A DNA stretch of 64,000 bases from CAIWHR01 sp035541655 (lineage in GTDB: Bacteria > Pseudomonadota > Gammaproteobacteria > Burkholderiales > Casimicrobiaceae). The position numbers were made by a program, and so were the translations under genes. Where the stretch lies: NCBI GenBank assembly GCA_035541655.1, contig DATKMY010000155.1, positions 11,459-75,458 of the forward strand, read 5' to 3'. Positions 53,393-62,130 of this stretch are shown one piece after another (the first letter of the stretch is position 1; every line of letters starts with the position of its first letter). The notes under the pieces are model-generated. The model was not told the DNA's origin. It searched no databases and saw only the letters and a list, made by a program, of their open reading frames with translations.

Positions 53393-53959
53393 TCAGGAGA
53401 CGGGCGGGAGCACCATGCGCACGCGGACGACGACATCGTCGGCCACGGCAGAGGTATCCGCCCATTCTCCCTCGCCGATCTTGAACTCCAGCCGCTTCAG
53501 CGTGAACTGCCCCTCCGCGATCGAGTTGCCGCCGGCGTCCTTGCGCAAGGCAACCGGCACGACGATGTCCTTCGCCACGCCTTTGAGCGCAAGCGTGCCG
53601 GCGATCTCGTAGCGATCGCCGCCGAGCGCCCGAATCGCCGTCGACGTGAAGGTCGCGACCGGGAACTTCGCGGTGTCGAACCATGCGGCGCGCCGCGTCT
53701 CGGCCTCCGTCGCTTCGCTCGCAAGATCGATGCTCGCTAGCTCGATCTCGAGATTTGCCTTCGACCGGGCGAGATCGCTCGGCCGAAAGTCGACGTTCGC
53801 CTTCCAGCGGCGAAAACGCCCCTCGACGCTCGCGCCCATCGCCTTCGAAGCGAAGCGGATCTCGCTCTTGTCGATCAGCACACCCTCGGCCAATGCGCCG
53901 CCGGACGCGGCGAGCAGCAAGGCCGCGAGCGGCGGCACGAACGATCGGAATGGCTTCAT
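53393..53959 (-). CDS. YceI-family periplasmic protein
   Basis: A 188-residue YceI protein with signal peptide (cleavage after GGALA). Motifs FRRWKANVDFRPSDLARSKANLEIELASIDL and FPVATFTSTAIRAL are the YceI core. Its start overlaps the cytochrome b561 stop (ATGA), so the pair is translationally coupled. Probably a quinone- or isoprenoid-binding carrier that works with the b561. Open frames that run from it through the patatin gene on this strand are antisense and not real. Confidence 0.92.
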   Translation of the reverse strand: MKPFRSFVPPLAALLLAASGGALAEGVLIDKSEIRFASKAMGASVEGRFRRWKANVDFRPSDLARSKANLEIELASIDLASEATEAETRRAAWFDTAKFPVATFTSTAIRALGGDRYEIAGTLALKGVAKDIVVPVALRKDAGGNSIAEGQFTLKRLEFKIGEGEWADTSAVADDVVVRVRMVLPPVS

Positions 53960-54537
53960 CGCGTGGGCTCCTCGCGTCGCCCGGACAACGCAGGCAGCAT
54001 TCGCACGAGCACGCGGTCGTGCTCGACGAAGTGGTGCTTCAGCGCCGCCCCGGCATGCAGAGGGACCAGCACGGCGAGCGTAAAGTTCAACGCGTGGTGC
54101 ACCGATTTCAGCGCCGCCGCAAGCGCTTCGTCCTTCGCGACGAGATCGGGAAGCGCGATCAGGCCGAGGTAGATGACCTGGACGCCCGAGGCGGAGCTGA
54201 AGAGCCACCCGGAAAGCGGGATTGCGAGCATCAGCACGTAGAGCGAGAGGTGCGAGGCGCGCGCCGCGTGGCGCTGCCAAGCGGGGAGCCCTTCGGGCGG
54301 CGCCACCGGATGCGCGAAGCGCCATCCGAGGCGGGCGAGCGTCACGACGAACACCGTGATGCCGATCCACTTGTGATACGCGTAGATGCGCAGTGTCTGC
54401 GGCGCGATCGGCAGGTCGACCATCCGCATTCCGATCGTGAATCCCGTCGCGATCAGCGCGAGCGTAAGCCAATGGAGCACGATCGCAGTCCGCGTGTACG
54501 CGACATCGGTCGGTATAATCGGTCGAATTTCCGCCAT
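53956..54537 (-). CDS. Cytochrome b561 (CybB type)
   Basis: A 193-residue four-helix cytochrome b561. Heme ligand histidines lie in IVLHWLTLALI, YAYHKWIGITV, HLSLYVLMLAIPLSGWLF and VHHALNFTLAVLVPLHAGAALKHHF. In E. coli CybB is a superoxide:ubiquinone oxidoreductase; this gene is followed by two YceI genes, the common arrangement. Its start codon overlaps that of the divergent patatin gene by two bases (CATG), so the two genes share start-codon bases, leaving no intergenic space. Confidence 0.93.
   Translation of the reverse strand: MAEIRPIIPTDVAYTRTAIVLHWLTLALIATGFTIGMRMVDLPIAPQTLRIYAYHKWIGITVFVVTLARLGWRFAHPVAPPEGLPAWQRHAARASHLSLYVLMLAIPLSGWLFSSASGVQVIYLGLIALPDLVAKDEALAAALKSVHHALNFTLAVLVPLHAGAALKHHFVEHDRVLVRMLPALSGRREEPTR
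54514..54519 (+). promoter_or_regulatory. -10 hexamer TATAAT inside the b561 start region
   Basis: A perfect TATAAT lies 16 bases before the patatin ATG, within the first codons of the divergent b561 gene. If used, the patatin message would have a leader of about ten bases. Confidence 0.4.
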
Positions 54538-56950
54538 GCGTGTTCCAGTGGATACGTCGGTCCTGCCGCCGCGCAGCGGGCATTCGCGGCGGCTCTCGGG
54601 TCACCGCTGGGCGTACCACGCGAACATTGGACGTTCGGCCTGCATTCCGCAACTGCCGTACGCGTGGCGCTTGGTCGTCGCTGCGGCAGCCGTCTTCGTC
54701 GCAGTCGCGATCGCCGGTCCGCGTGCGGCGCGGGCTGATGGCGCGGCCGACGCCGCCCCTTTGCCGGCGGGCGCTGAGACCGCTGCTCCGCAGTCGGCGA
54801 CTTCGGCGACAGAGGCCCGGCGGCGACCCAGGATCGGCGTCGTCCTGTCGGGAGGCGGCGCCCGCGGGCTCACGCATATCGGCGTCCTCAAGGTGCTCGA
54901 GGAGCTGCACGTCCCGGTCGATTACATCTCGGCGACCAGTATGGGAGCGATCGTCGGCGGCCTCTACGCGTCCGGGGTCTCTGCAAGCGAGATGGAAAGC
55001 CTCGTGACTTCGCTCGATTGGCCAACGCTGTTCTCGGATCAGCCACCGCGGCGCGAACTCGCGGTGCGCCGCAAGCTCGAGGACGCGCTCTACACGATCC
55101 CGCTCGAGCTCGGCCTGCGCGACTTCTCGCTCAAGCTCGCGACCGGCGCGATCACCGGGCAGAACCTCGAGCTCGTCTTGCACGGGCTCACCTGGCGCGA
55201 CGACGACGTCGGCAGCCTCGACAACCTGCCGATTCCGTTCCGCGCGGTGGCGACTAACCTTGTCGACGGGAGCGAGGTCGACTTCGAGCGCGGCCCGCTG
55301 TACATCGCGATGCGCGGCAGCATGTCGGTGCCCGGGATCTTCGCCCCGCTCGACCGCGACGGCAAGATGCTCGGCGACGGCGGTCTCGTGAAGAACCTGC
55401 CGGTCGACACCGTGAAGAAGATGGGCGCCGAGGTCGTGATCGCGATCAACATCGGGACGCCGCTGATGACGCGCCAGCAGCTGTCGTCGTTCGTCGGAGT
55501 CGCCGAGCAGTCGATCAACATCCTCACCGAGCAGAACGTTCGCGCGCAGAAGGCGCTGCTCTCGCTCCCGCGCGACGTGCTGATCGAGCCCGATCTCGGC
55601 GATCTCTCCACCTCCGACTTCGACAAGGGTGCCCGCTTCATCGCGCTCGGCGAGACGGCCGCGCGCGCCTCGGCTGACGCGCTCTCCCGATACGCTCTGT
55701 CGCCCGACGCCTACGCGGCGTATCGGACCGCGCTCCATCGATCGACAGCGCCCGCCGAGCCCAGGCTCGAATTCGCCGGCGTCAAAGGCACCGAGGTGAC
55801 CAACCCCGAGGTCCTGCAGGCGCAGGTCGGTCTCGAACCCGGCGCCAAGATCGACTTCCCGACGGTGCAGGCCGACATCGCGACCCTTTACGGCCGCGGC
55901 GACTTCGCTCGGATCGACTACGACCTGACCGGCACGCCGCGAGAGCGCGGCGTCCAATTCGTCGTCGCCGAAAAGCCGTGGGGCCCCGACTATCTGCTCT
56001 TCGGCGTGGGATTCTCGACGGACCTGCAGGGGGAGAACACCTTCGGGCTCAGGATGCGGTACAAGCGAACCTGGCTCAACTCGCTCGGCGGCGAATGGGA
56101 CAACGACGTCTCGCTCGGGACGACCAACTACTACCGCACCGAGCTCTACCAGCCAATTGATCTGGCGCAGACGGTGTTCACCGCCCCGTACGGCGGTATC
56201 GGCACGACGACCGAGAACATCTTCGCGCAGGGCGTCAAGGTCGCCGAATATCGCGTGCTCGACGAACGTGTCGGCATCGACGTCGGCTACGCGTTCGGGA
56301 GCTGGGGCAGCCTGCGCGCCGGGCCCGTGTACATCCATGAGCGAGGGGATCCGGCCGTTGCCTCGCCTCAATTCCCGGTGACGCTGGCGGACGAATGGGG
56401 GCTCGCGCTGCTCGCCCGCATCGATACGCAGGACAACGCGTTCTTTCCGCGCCGCGGCCTGCGTCTCGCGTTCTCCGGCTTCTACGGCACGCGCCAACAG
56501 CAGGACGTCGATCGCAAGGTGACACGCGGCGAGCTCGACGTGCACCAGTCGATCCCGATCGCGGAGCGCGACACGATCGACCTCGGCCTGCGCCTCGCAG
56601 CGACGAACTTCTTCGACCCGTTGATCCTCGGCAACTATCGCCTCGGGGGCTTTCTCGAGATTTCCGGTCTCCGCACCGAAGAGCTCGAAGGCTCCTACCT
56701 CGGCCGCGCGCGCGCCGTCTACCTGCACCGGGTGGGACAGCTGCCCGTGGTCGGCAGCACGTATTACCTCGGCGGATCGCTGGAGGTCGGCAACGTCTGG
56801 CAGGAGCGCAGCGCGATCTCCTTCGGCGACACGTACAAGGCGGGCAGCCTGTTCTTCGCCGCCGACACGCCGTTCGGGCCGTTCTACGTCGCTTGGGGCC
56901 ACACGACGCGCGGCGACTCGACGTGGTATTTGTTGCTGGGCAGGCCGTGA
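54536..56950 (+). CDS. Patatin-like phospholipase with C-terminal outer-membrane barrel (type Vd-like)
   Basis: An 804-residue two-part exported protein. A patatin domain (about residues 98-330) is followed by a POTRA-like region (about 385-460, LEFAGVKGTEVTNPEVLQAQ) and a BamA/D15-type barrel ending ...TRGDSTWYLLLGRP. Patatin motifs: SGGGARGLTHIGVL (oxyanion), ISATSMGA with nucleophile Ser135, and DGGLVKNLPVD (catalytic Asp). The first glycine of GXSXG is alanine here. A signal segment sits 40-60 residues in (RLVVAAAAVFVAVAIAGPRAARA), so the true start could be downstream of ATG 54536. The layout matches PlpD-type secreted lipases and their retained homologues. Confidence 0.88.
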   Translation: MRVPVDTSVLPPRSGHSRRLSGHRWAYHANIGRSACIPQLPYAWRLVVAAAAVFVAVAIAGPRAARADGAADAAPLPAGAETAAPQSATSATEARRRPRIGVVLSGGGARGLTHIGVLKVLEELHVPVDYISATSMGAIVGGLYASGVSASEMESLVTSLDWPTLFSDQPPRRELAVRRKLEDALYTIPLELGLRDFSLKLATGAITGQNLELVLHGLTWRDDDVGSLDNLPIPFRAVATNLVDGSEVDFERGPLYIAMRGSMSVPGIFAPLDRDGKMLGDGGLVKNLPVDTVKKMGAEVVIAINIGTPLMTRQQLSSFVGVAEQSINILTEQNVRAQKALLSLPRDVLIEPDLGDLSTSDFDKGARFIALGETAARASADALSRYALSPDAYAAYRTALHRSTAPAEPRLEFAGVKGTEVTNPEVLQAQVGLEPGAKIDFPTVQADIATLYGRGDFARIDYDLTGTPRERGVQFVVAEKPWGPDYLLFGVGFSTDLQGENTFGLRMRYKRTWLNSLGGEWDNDVSLGTTNYYRTELYQPIDLAQTVFTAPYGGIGTTTENIFAQGVKVAEYRVLDERVGIDVGYAFGSWGSLRAGPVYIHERGDPAVASPQFPVTLADEWGLALLARIDTQDNAFFPRRGLRLAFSGFYGTRQQQDVDRKVTRGELDVHQSIPIAERDTIDLGLRLAATNFFDPLILGNYRLGGFLEISGLRTEELEGSYLGRARAVYLHRVGQLPVVGSTYYLGGSLEVGNVWQERSAISFGDTYKAGSLFFAADTPFGPFYVAWGHTTRGDSTWYLLLGRP

Positions 56951-57061
56951 GCGGTGCGGGCGAGCGCCAGCGAGCCAGGCCCGAAGGACGCGTCGCCGGG
57001 CGATTGGTCGCGGCCGGCGCTCGACCTGTCGTGGTCCAAAAGGCGCCCAAGGAGGCCGCCC

Positions 57062-57085
57062 ATGTGTTTGCCATCATGCGCATGA
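57062..57085 (+). CDS. Seven-codon leader ORF (MCLPSCA) before bioA
   Basis: ATG TGT TTG CCA TCA TGC GCA TGA. It has a near-perfect ribosome site, AAGGAGG (57049-57055), six bases upstream, whereas bioA (57093) has only a weak site. The stop is 7 bases before the bioA ATG. This suggests ribosomes reach bioA by re-initiation after a short cysteine-containing peptide. Function is unproved. Confidence 0.4.
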   Translation: MCLPSCA

Positions 57086-57092
57086 GAATCGG

Positions 57093-58406
57093 ATGAGTAC
57101 CAACACCGACTGGATCGAGCGGAGCCGCCGTGCCGTCTGGCATCCGTGCACGCAGATGAAGATGCACGAAGCGCTGCCGCTCGTTCCGATCGCGCGCGGC
57201 GAGGGCGCCTGGCTCTACGACTTCGACGGCCGCCGCTATCTCGACGCCGTCAGCTCGTGGTGGGTGAACCTCTTCGGACATGCGAATCCGCGAATCCGCG
57301 CGGCGGTCGCCGAGCAGCTCTCGCGCCTCGAGCACGTGCTGCTCGCCGGCTTCACGCACGAGCCCGTCGTCGTGCTGTCCGAGCGCCTCGCCGCGCTCGC
57401 TCCAGTTGGCCTCGGTCACGCGTTCTACGGCTCCGACGGCGCATCGGCGACCGAGATCGCGCTGAAGATGGCGTTTCACCATTGGAAGAACCGCGGCCGA
57501 CAGCAGAAGAAAGGCTTCCTGTCGCTCGCCGGGAGCTACCACGGCGAGACGATCGGGGCGCTCGCGGTCACCGACGTCGCGATCTTCAAGGACACTTATG
57601 CGCCGCTCGTCATGCGCAACGCGACGGTCCCTTCGCCCGACGAGCGCGGCGCCGCGCCCGGCGAATCGCCGCGCGACGTTGCTATACGCGCGGCGGCGGC
57701 CCTCGAGACGCACCTCGCCCGCAATCACGCAGGAATCGCCGCACTGATCGTCGAGCCGCTCGTGCAGGGTGCCACCGGAATGGCGATGTACGATCCGCAC
57801 TACCTCGCGCTCGCGCGCGCGCTCTGCACGCGCTTCGAGGTGCTGCTGATCGCCGACGAGATCATGACGGGCTTCGGGCGCACCGGAGCGCTCTTCGCGT
57901 GCGAACAGGCGGGCATCGCGCCCGACTTCCTGTGCCTGTCGAAGGGAATCACCGGAGGCTATCTGCCGCTTTCCTGCGTGCTGACGACCGATGCGGTCTT
58001 CGAAGCGTTCTACGACGACGACGTCGCGCGCGGCTTCCTGCACTCGCACTCTTACACCGGAAACGCGCTTGCCTGCAGCGCGGCGCTCGCCGTGCTCGAC
58101 ATCTTTCGCGACGACGACGTGATCGTGGCGAACCGCGACCGCGCCGAGCGCTGGACGGCGCTCGCCGCACCGCTCGCCGCCCATCGCCGCGTCCGCCACT
58201 TCCGCCGCCGCGGGATGATCTGGGCGTTCGACGTCGACACCGATCGCGCCGGCTTCGCACGCTGGTGCTTCGCGGAGGCCGCCGCGCGCGAGCTGCTGCT
58301 GCGACCGATCGGCAATACCGTCTATTTCATGCCGCCCTACATCCTGAGCGACGACGAGTTCGCGCTCCTTGCTGTGCGCACCGCGGAGATCCTCGATGCG
58401 CTGTGA
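57093..58406 (+). CDS. bioA: Adenosylmethionine-8-amino-7-oxononanoate aminotransferase
   Basis: BioA transfers the amino group of SAM to KAPA to form DAPA in biotin synthesis. The 437-residue protein has WHPCTQMKMHE at the N terminus, YLDAVSSWWVNLFGHANP (SAM-pocket region), FYGSDGASATEIALKM, GSYHGETIGALAV and the lysine loop CLSKGITGGYLPLS. These are the family diagnostic blocks. No other bio gene is in the window, so the biotin operon is dispersed. It overlaps dacB by 11 bases and has a small upstream leader ORF. Confidence 0.96.
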   Translation: MSTNTDWIERSRRAVWHPCTQMKMHEALPLVPIARGEGAWLYDFDGRRYLDAVSSWWVNLFGHANPRIRAAVAEQLSRLEHVLLAGFTHEPVVVLSERLAALAPVGLGHAFYGSDGASATEIALKMAFHHWKNRGRQQKKGFLSLAGSYHGETIGALAVTDVAIFKDTYAPLVMRNATVPSPDERGAAPGESPRDVAIRAAAALETHLARNHAGIAALIVEPLVQGATGMAMYDPHYLALARALCTRFEVLLIADEIMTGFGRTGALFACEQAGIAPDFLCLSKGITGGYLPLSCVLTTDAVFEAFYDDDVARGFLHSHSYTGNALACSAALAVLDIFRDDDVIVANRDRAERWTALAAPLAAHRRVRHFRRRGMIWAFDVDTDRAGFARWCFAEAAARELLLRPIGNTVYFMPPYILSDDEFALLAVRTAEILDAL

Positions 58407-59871
58407 TCGACGGGCGCGGAGGTTCGCTCGTCCAGCGCGACTCGCGCGGGTCGTCGCGCTGGCGCTGGCTCTCGCCGCGAGCGCGGGCGAGGCGGCATTG
58501 CCGCAGCCCGTCGAGCGTGCGTTTCGCGACGCGAAGATTCCGCCGAGCGCCGTCGGCATCGTCGTCCAGGAAGTCGACGGACGCCGGCCGCTTTTCGCGC
58601 AGCAGAGCGATCGGCCGTTCAACCCCGCGTCGGTGATGAAGCTCGTGACGACGTTCGCCGCGCTCGAGCTTCTCGGTCCGGACTATCGCTGGAAGACGAA
58701 TGCCTATCTGGGCGGCACGCTCGACCACGGCGTGCTGCACGGCGATCTGCTGCTCAAAGGCGGCGGCGATCCGAAGATCACCGTCGAGCAATGGCAGGCG
58801 TTCATGGCGACGCTGCGTGCGCGCGGCCTCGAAACCGTCGACGGCGACCTGGTGCTCGACCGGACGTTCTTCGCGCCGATCGCGCACGACCCGGCAGCGT
58901 TCGATCGCGAGCCGCTCAAACCCTACAACGTCGGGCCCGACGCGCTGCTCGTCAACTTCAAGTCGGTGCGCTTCGGATTCGCGCCACCGCAGGACGCAGA
59001 CGCGCCCGTCGTGACGATGGAGCCGCCACTTCCGAACGTCACGGTGCGCTCGCAGCCCCAGCTCTCGGATGGCGAATGCAGCGACTGGCGGGCGGACCTC
59101 CACTCCGTGTTCATCGATCAGGGCGTGCGGGCCGAGGCTGCCTTCCCCGGCCGTTACCCGGCAGCATGCGGCGAGCGCGAGCTGTGGATTGCGCTCCTCA
59201 ACCATCCGGCGTACGTCCACGCGATGTTCGACGCGTACTTCCGGGCTGCAGGCGGCATCTTCTCGGGTGGCTGGCGCAGCGGCGTCGCACCGCGTGGCGC
59301 GGTGCCGTTCGCGATACTCGAGTCGCCGCCGCTCTGGGACATCGTCCGCGACGTCAACAAGCTCTCGAACAACGTGATGGCGCGCCAGATCTTCCTGACG
59401 CTCGCCACCGTCGACGCGCCGCCTCCGGCGACGACCGCCCAGGCCGCGCAGACGGTGCGCCGATGGCTCGCGAAGCGGAAGATCAAGGCGCCGGAGCTCG
59501 TGCTCGACAACGGCTCGGGGCTTTCGCGCCGCGAGCGCATTTCCGCAGGGAGCCTCGCGCAGCTTCTGATCGCCGCCGACAAGAGCAGCGTGCGCGACGA
59601 GTTCGCGAGCTCGCTCGCGGTCGCCGCGATGGACGGCACCGTGCAGCGCCGCTTTCAGAACGGCGCCGTCGCCGGCCAGGCGCTGCTCAAGACGGGGACG
59701 CTCGAGGGTGTCCGTGCGCTGGCGGGCTATGTGCTCGATCGCGATGGCCGGCGCTTCGCGGTCGCCGCGATCGTCAACGGTCCGAGCGCATCGCGCGCGC
59801 AAGGCGCGCTCGACAACCTCGTCCAATGGATCTATCGCGATGCCGCCGCGTGGGCGGCGGCGTCGCGATAG
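58396..59871 (+). CDS. dacB: D-alanyl-D-alanine carboxypeptidase/endopeptidase (PBP4)
   Basis: A class C penicillin-binding protein of 491 residues acting on periplasmic peptidoglycan. Signal peptide to about residue 33; catalytic SxxK is SVMK (Ser79, Lys82), the SxN is SNN in VNKLSNNVM, and the KTG is KTGTLEG near the C terminus. Length and spacing are those of DacB, including the inserted domain between SxxK and SxN. The ATG at 58396 overlaps bioA; an earlier in-frame codon (58369) is less likely. Cleaves D-Ala and peptide cross-links. Confidence 0.94.
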   Translation: MRCDRRARRFARPARLARVVALALALAASAGEAALPQPVERAFRDAKIPPSAVGIVVQEVDGRRPLFAQQSDRPFNPASVMKLVTTFAALELLGPDYRWKTNAYLGGTLDHGVLHGDLLLKGGGDPKITVEQWQAFMATLRARGLETVDGDLVLDRTFFAPIAHDPAAFDREPLKPYNVGPDALLVNFKSVRFGFAPPQDADAPVVTMEPPLPNVTVRSQPQLSDGECSDWRADLHSVFIDQGVRAEAAFPGRYPAACGERELWIALLNHPAYVHAMFDAYFRAAGGIFSGGWRSGVAPRGAVPFAILESPPLWDIVRDVNKLSNNVMARQIFLTLATVDAPPPATTAQAAQTVRRWLAKRKIKAPELVLDNGSGLSRRERISAGSLAQLLIAADKSSVRDEFASSLAVAAMDGTVQRRFQNGAVAGQALLKTGTLEGVRALAGYVLDRDGRRFAVAAIVNGPSASRAQGALDNLVQWIYRDAAAWAAASR

Positions 59872-59890
59872 CCGGGCCGAATCCGGTCAG

Positions 59891-60325
59891 TCACATCCCC
59901 GGAACCGGCTTCTCGTCCTTGAACAGGAGGTAGCCGCGGATCACGCGGTAGAGCACCCAGATCGACGCGACCGCCCAGATCGCGAACGCGATCGGGATGC
60001 CGATCAGCACGATGCCGAGCACCACCAGCACGACGCCGCCGACCACGCCCCACAGCAGCGAGAACCAGAACGTGCGGATCAGCCAGCGCAGATGCGACGC
60101 AACCCAGGTCCCCTGGGCGTCGTCGCGCTTCACGTAGGCGACGATCAGCCCGGCGATCCCGACGATGCCCATCAGCGGCGCCGCGAAGGGGAAGCCGTGC
60201 GACAGTAGGGCGACGAGCGCGGCGGCGCCGAAAAGCGCGTACGCGAGAAGCCCGGCGGAAGCCGGAGGCGTCGGAACGGGTCCGGCGCCGGTGCCGGAAG
60301 TACTCGGAGCGGGAAATTCGGCCAT
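59891..60325 (-). CDS. DUF4870 membrane protein
   Basis: A 144-residue protein with a proline/threonine-rich N terminus and three hydrophobic segments. The YVKRDDAQGTWVASHLRWLIRTFWFSLLW stretch is the DUF4870 signature. Function is unknown. It ends close to dacB (convergent) and is followed upstream by a gap of 133 bases with a 14-base palindrome just past the cupin gene stop. Confidence 0.88.
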   Translation of the reverse strand: MAEFPAPSTSGTGAGPVPTPPASAGLLAYALFGAAALVALLSHGFPFAAPLMGIVGIAGLIVAYVKRDDAQGTWVASHLRWLIRTFWFSLLWGVVGGVVLVVLGIVLIGIPIAFAIWAVASIWVLYRVIRGYLLFKDEKPVPGM

Positions 60326-60441
60326 CTGTCACCTCCCTCGGTGGTGCGCGTCGATCGACCTGCGACCCTTCCCGGGCAATGATGGTGGCGGCGCCGGGCC
60401 GCTCAACACCGGGGCGACGAAGCGCCGCCGCAGCCGCCTGT

Positions 60442-60455
60442 CACGCAGCTGCGTG
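60442..60455. promoter_or_regulatory. 14-bp perfect palindrome after the cupin gene
   Basis: CACGCAGCTGCGTG is a perfect 14-base palindrome three bases beyond the cupin stop codon. No T-run follows, so it is better viewed as a protein-binding site for the DUF4870/cupin gap than a terminator. Confidence 0.35.
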
Positions 60456-60458
60456 CGA

Positions 60459-60926
60459 TCAATAGCGACGGCCGTCCTTGTGCGCGGCGAACGTCCCGTT
60501 CTCGTCCTCGCCCCACATGAGGTCGTCGTCGGGATAGAACGCGTTGTCGCCTTCGATGCGGTTGCCGATCTCGAGATAGCTCGCCGGTGCCTTGCTCTTG
60601 TTGACGAAATGGTGCGCGTCCTTCGTGCCGGCGGGGTAGCCCGCCGCCATCCCGGCGCGCAGCACCTGGCTCCCTTCGTTAGTCACCAGCGTGACCTCGC
60701 CGGAGAGCACGTAGACGAACTCGTCGTCGAGCGTGTGCCAATGACGCAGCGCCGATTGCCCTCCGGGTCCGAGCGTCACGAGATTGACGCCGAATTTGGT
60801 GAGCCCGCAGGCATCGCCCAGGCGGCGCTTCACGCGATCGCCCATGCGGGAGCGAAAGGGTTCCGGGTATCCCGAACCGCGCTTCTCGGGCACGGCGGCG
60901 GGATCGATTACGGGAAGCTTCGGCAT
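60459..60926 (-). CDS. Cupin-domain protein
   Basis: A 155-residue single cupin. Metal-binding cupin motif 1 is RHWHTLDDEFVYVLSGEV (HxHx4E) and the second motif includes AGYPAGTKDAHHFVNKSK. Similar small cupins are isomerases, oxygenases or sensors. The start is ATG 60926. The nearest genes (DUF4870 and DUF883) give no functional clue. It stands alone on the minus strand. Confidence 0.85.
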   Translation of the reverse strand: MPKLPVIDPAAVPEKRGSGYPEPFRSRMGDRVKRRLGDACGLTKFGVNLVTLGPGGQSALRHWHTLDDEFVYVLSGEVTLVTNEGSQVLRAGMAAGYPAGTKDAHHFVNKSKAPASYLEIGNRIEGDNAFYPDDDLMWGEDENGTFAAHKDGRRY

Positions 60927-61047
60927 GACTTGTCGGGGTCTCGAGACGGGGAACGACGAGGTCGAATTATGCACCGGCCTCCCTGGTCCGTCCCCGGATG
61001 ACAAACGAGCGGAGCTGCAGTCGCGCCCAATCGGATGACGACGGGCC

Positions 61048-61053
61048 TATAAT
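61048..61053 (+). promoter_or_regulatory. -10 hexamer TATAAT for the DUF883 group
   Basis: A perfect TATAAT lies 58 bases before the DUF883 start in the 184-base divergent gap to the cupin gene. A small hairpin GTCCC-GGGAC is found in the leader. A -35 is not clear. Confidence 0.45.
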
Positions 61054-61110
61054 TGACCGCGATTCCACATGTGTCCCTGGTTGGGACGCGCCCGGCAAGG
61101 AGGCTTCCCC

Positions 61111-61422
61111 ATGACTGAGAGTACCGAAACTTCCCGCGACAGGCTCGTCGACGAGTTCGCCGCGGTTCTCGCCGAAGCGGAGGAAATGCTGAAGCGCGCG
61201 GCGACCGAGACCGGCGACAAGGCACGCGACCTCCGTTCGCAGATCGAGACGAAGCTGCTTCGCGCCAAGCTCGCAATGCAGGAGATCGAAGGCCAGGCCG
61301 TCGATCAGGCGAAGCGCGCGGCGCGGGCGACCGACGATTACGTTCACGACAATCCGTGGCAGGCGATTGGCGTTGCGGCAGCCGTCGGCCTCCTGGTCGG
61401 CCTGCTGATGGGCCGCCGCTGA
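61111..61422 (+). CDS. DUF883 (ElaB/YqjD-like) protein
   Basis: A 103-residue protein with a long amphipathic helix (residues 10-80, many Glu/Lys/Ala) and a C-terminal membrane anchor (IGVAAAVGLLVGLLMGRR). This is the YqjD/ElaB (DUF883) layout, a tail-anchored protein that associates with ribosomes in stationary phase in E. coli. AAGGAGG is 7 bases before the start. First of the yqjD-yqjE-yqjK-type group. Confidence 0.92.
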   Translation: MTESTETSRDRLVDEFAAVLAEAEEMLKRAATETGDKARDLRSQIETKLLRAKLAMQEIEGQAVDQAKRAARATDDYVHDNPWQAIGVAAAVGLLVGLLMGRR

Positions 61423-61429
61423 CCCGAAC

Positions 61430-61837
61430 GTGGGAAGCGCGGTCCCGCCCGGTCGGCCCTCACGCGGCTTGCGCGGCGCGGTCGGGGCACTGGGCGGCGC
61501 GATTCTCGGGCTCCTGCACACGCGGCTCGAGCTCGCCGCGGTCGAGCTCGACGAGCTTCGCGGGCGGTCCATCGAGCGGCTGGTGTTCGTGCTGGTCGCG
61601 GTGCTCGCCCTTTCTTTCGCCGTGCTGGGCGCTTCGGCACTGGTCGTCGTCGCGTTCTGGGACACGAACCGGATCGCCGCACTCTCGATCGTGATCCTCG
61701 TCTACGTCGCGATCGGGCTCTTCGCGCTGTGGCGGCTTGCCGCGCGCAGCAGGACGGATCGCCCGCCGTTCGCAGAGACGATCGCGCAGTTCGAGCGCGA
61801 TCGCGTCTGGCTCGCCGGCAAGGCAGGCGAAGAATGA
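61430..61837 (+). CDS. YqjE-type membrane protein (phage holin family 3-like)
   Basis: A 135-residue protein with two central hydrophobic helices (FVLVAVLALSFAVLGASALVVVAF and ALSIVILVYVAIGLFALW) and a preceding HTRLELAAVELDELRGR, the YqjE family mark. The GTG at 61430, 7 bases past the DUF883 gene, is taken as start. In E. coli YqjD, YqjE and YqjK form a stationary-phase group. Confidence 0.88.
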   Translation: MGSAVPPGRPSRGLRGAVGALGGAILGLLHTRLELAAVELDELRGRSIERLVFVLVAVLALSFAVLGASALVVVAFWDTNRIAALSIVILVYVAIGLFALWRLAARSRTDRPPFAETIAQFERDRVWLAGKAGEE

Positions 61838-62106
61838 CTGCGGCGGGCGCCGGTCTCGCCGAGAAGAAGGCCTTGCTCGTCACCCGCGCCGAGCTCGATC
61901 GCGCCCGCGTCCTGCTCGCGACTCGCGAGCTGCGCGCAATCGTGGCGCCGGTTTCGAGTGCCGAGCGCGCAGCGCACTATCGTCCGGCGGCCGCCATGCT
62001 GATGGGCGTCCTCGGTCCGACGGTGGGAACGTCGCGGCTCGGCCACTGGCTGCGGTTCGCGTGGATTGCGCTCGCGGCGCTCCGGCTCCTGCGCGCGCGT
62101 CGGTAG
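61834..62106 (+). CDS. YqjK-like small protein
   Basis: A 90-residue protein beginning right at the YqjE stop (ATGA overlap). It has a helical, Glu/Arg/Leu-rich first half and a weak hydrophobic C-terminal segment. Position and size match YqjK-type third genes, although the sequence similarity is limited and only the synteny is strong. Confidence 0.7.
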   Translation: MTAAGAGLAEKKALLVTRAELDRARVLLATRELRAIVAPVSSAERAAHYRPAAAMLMGVLGPTVGTSRLGHWLRFAWIALAALRLLRARR

Positions 62107-62130
62107 CGATCCCAGGGTCCGGCGACGGGC

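Noticed and set aside
53393..56902. 1169-codon minus-strand frame through the patatin gene
   Set aside because: Only its last 188 codons form the YceI protein. The rest is antisense to the patatin gene.
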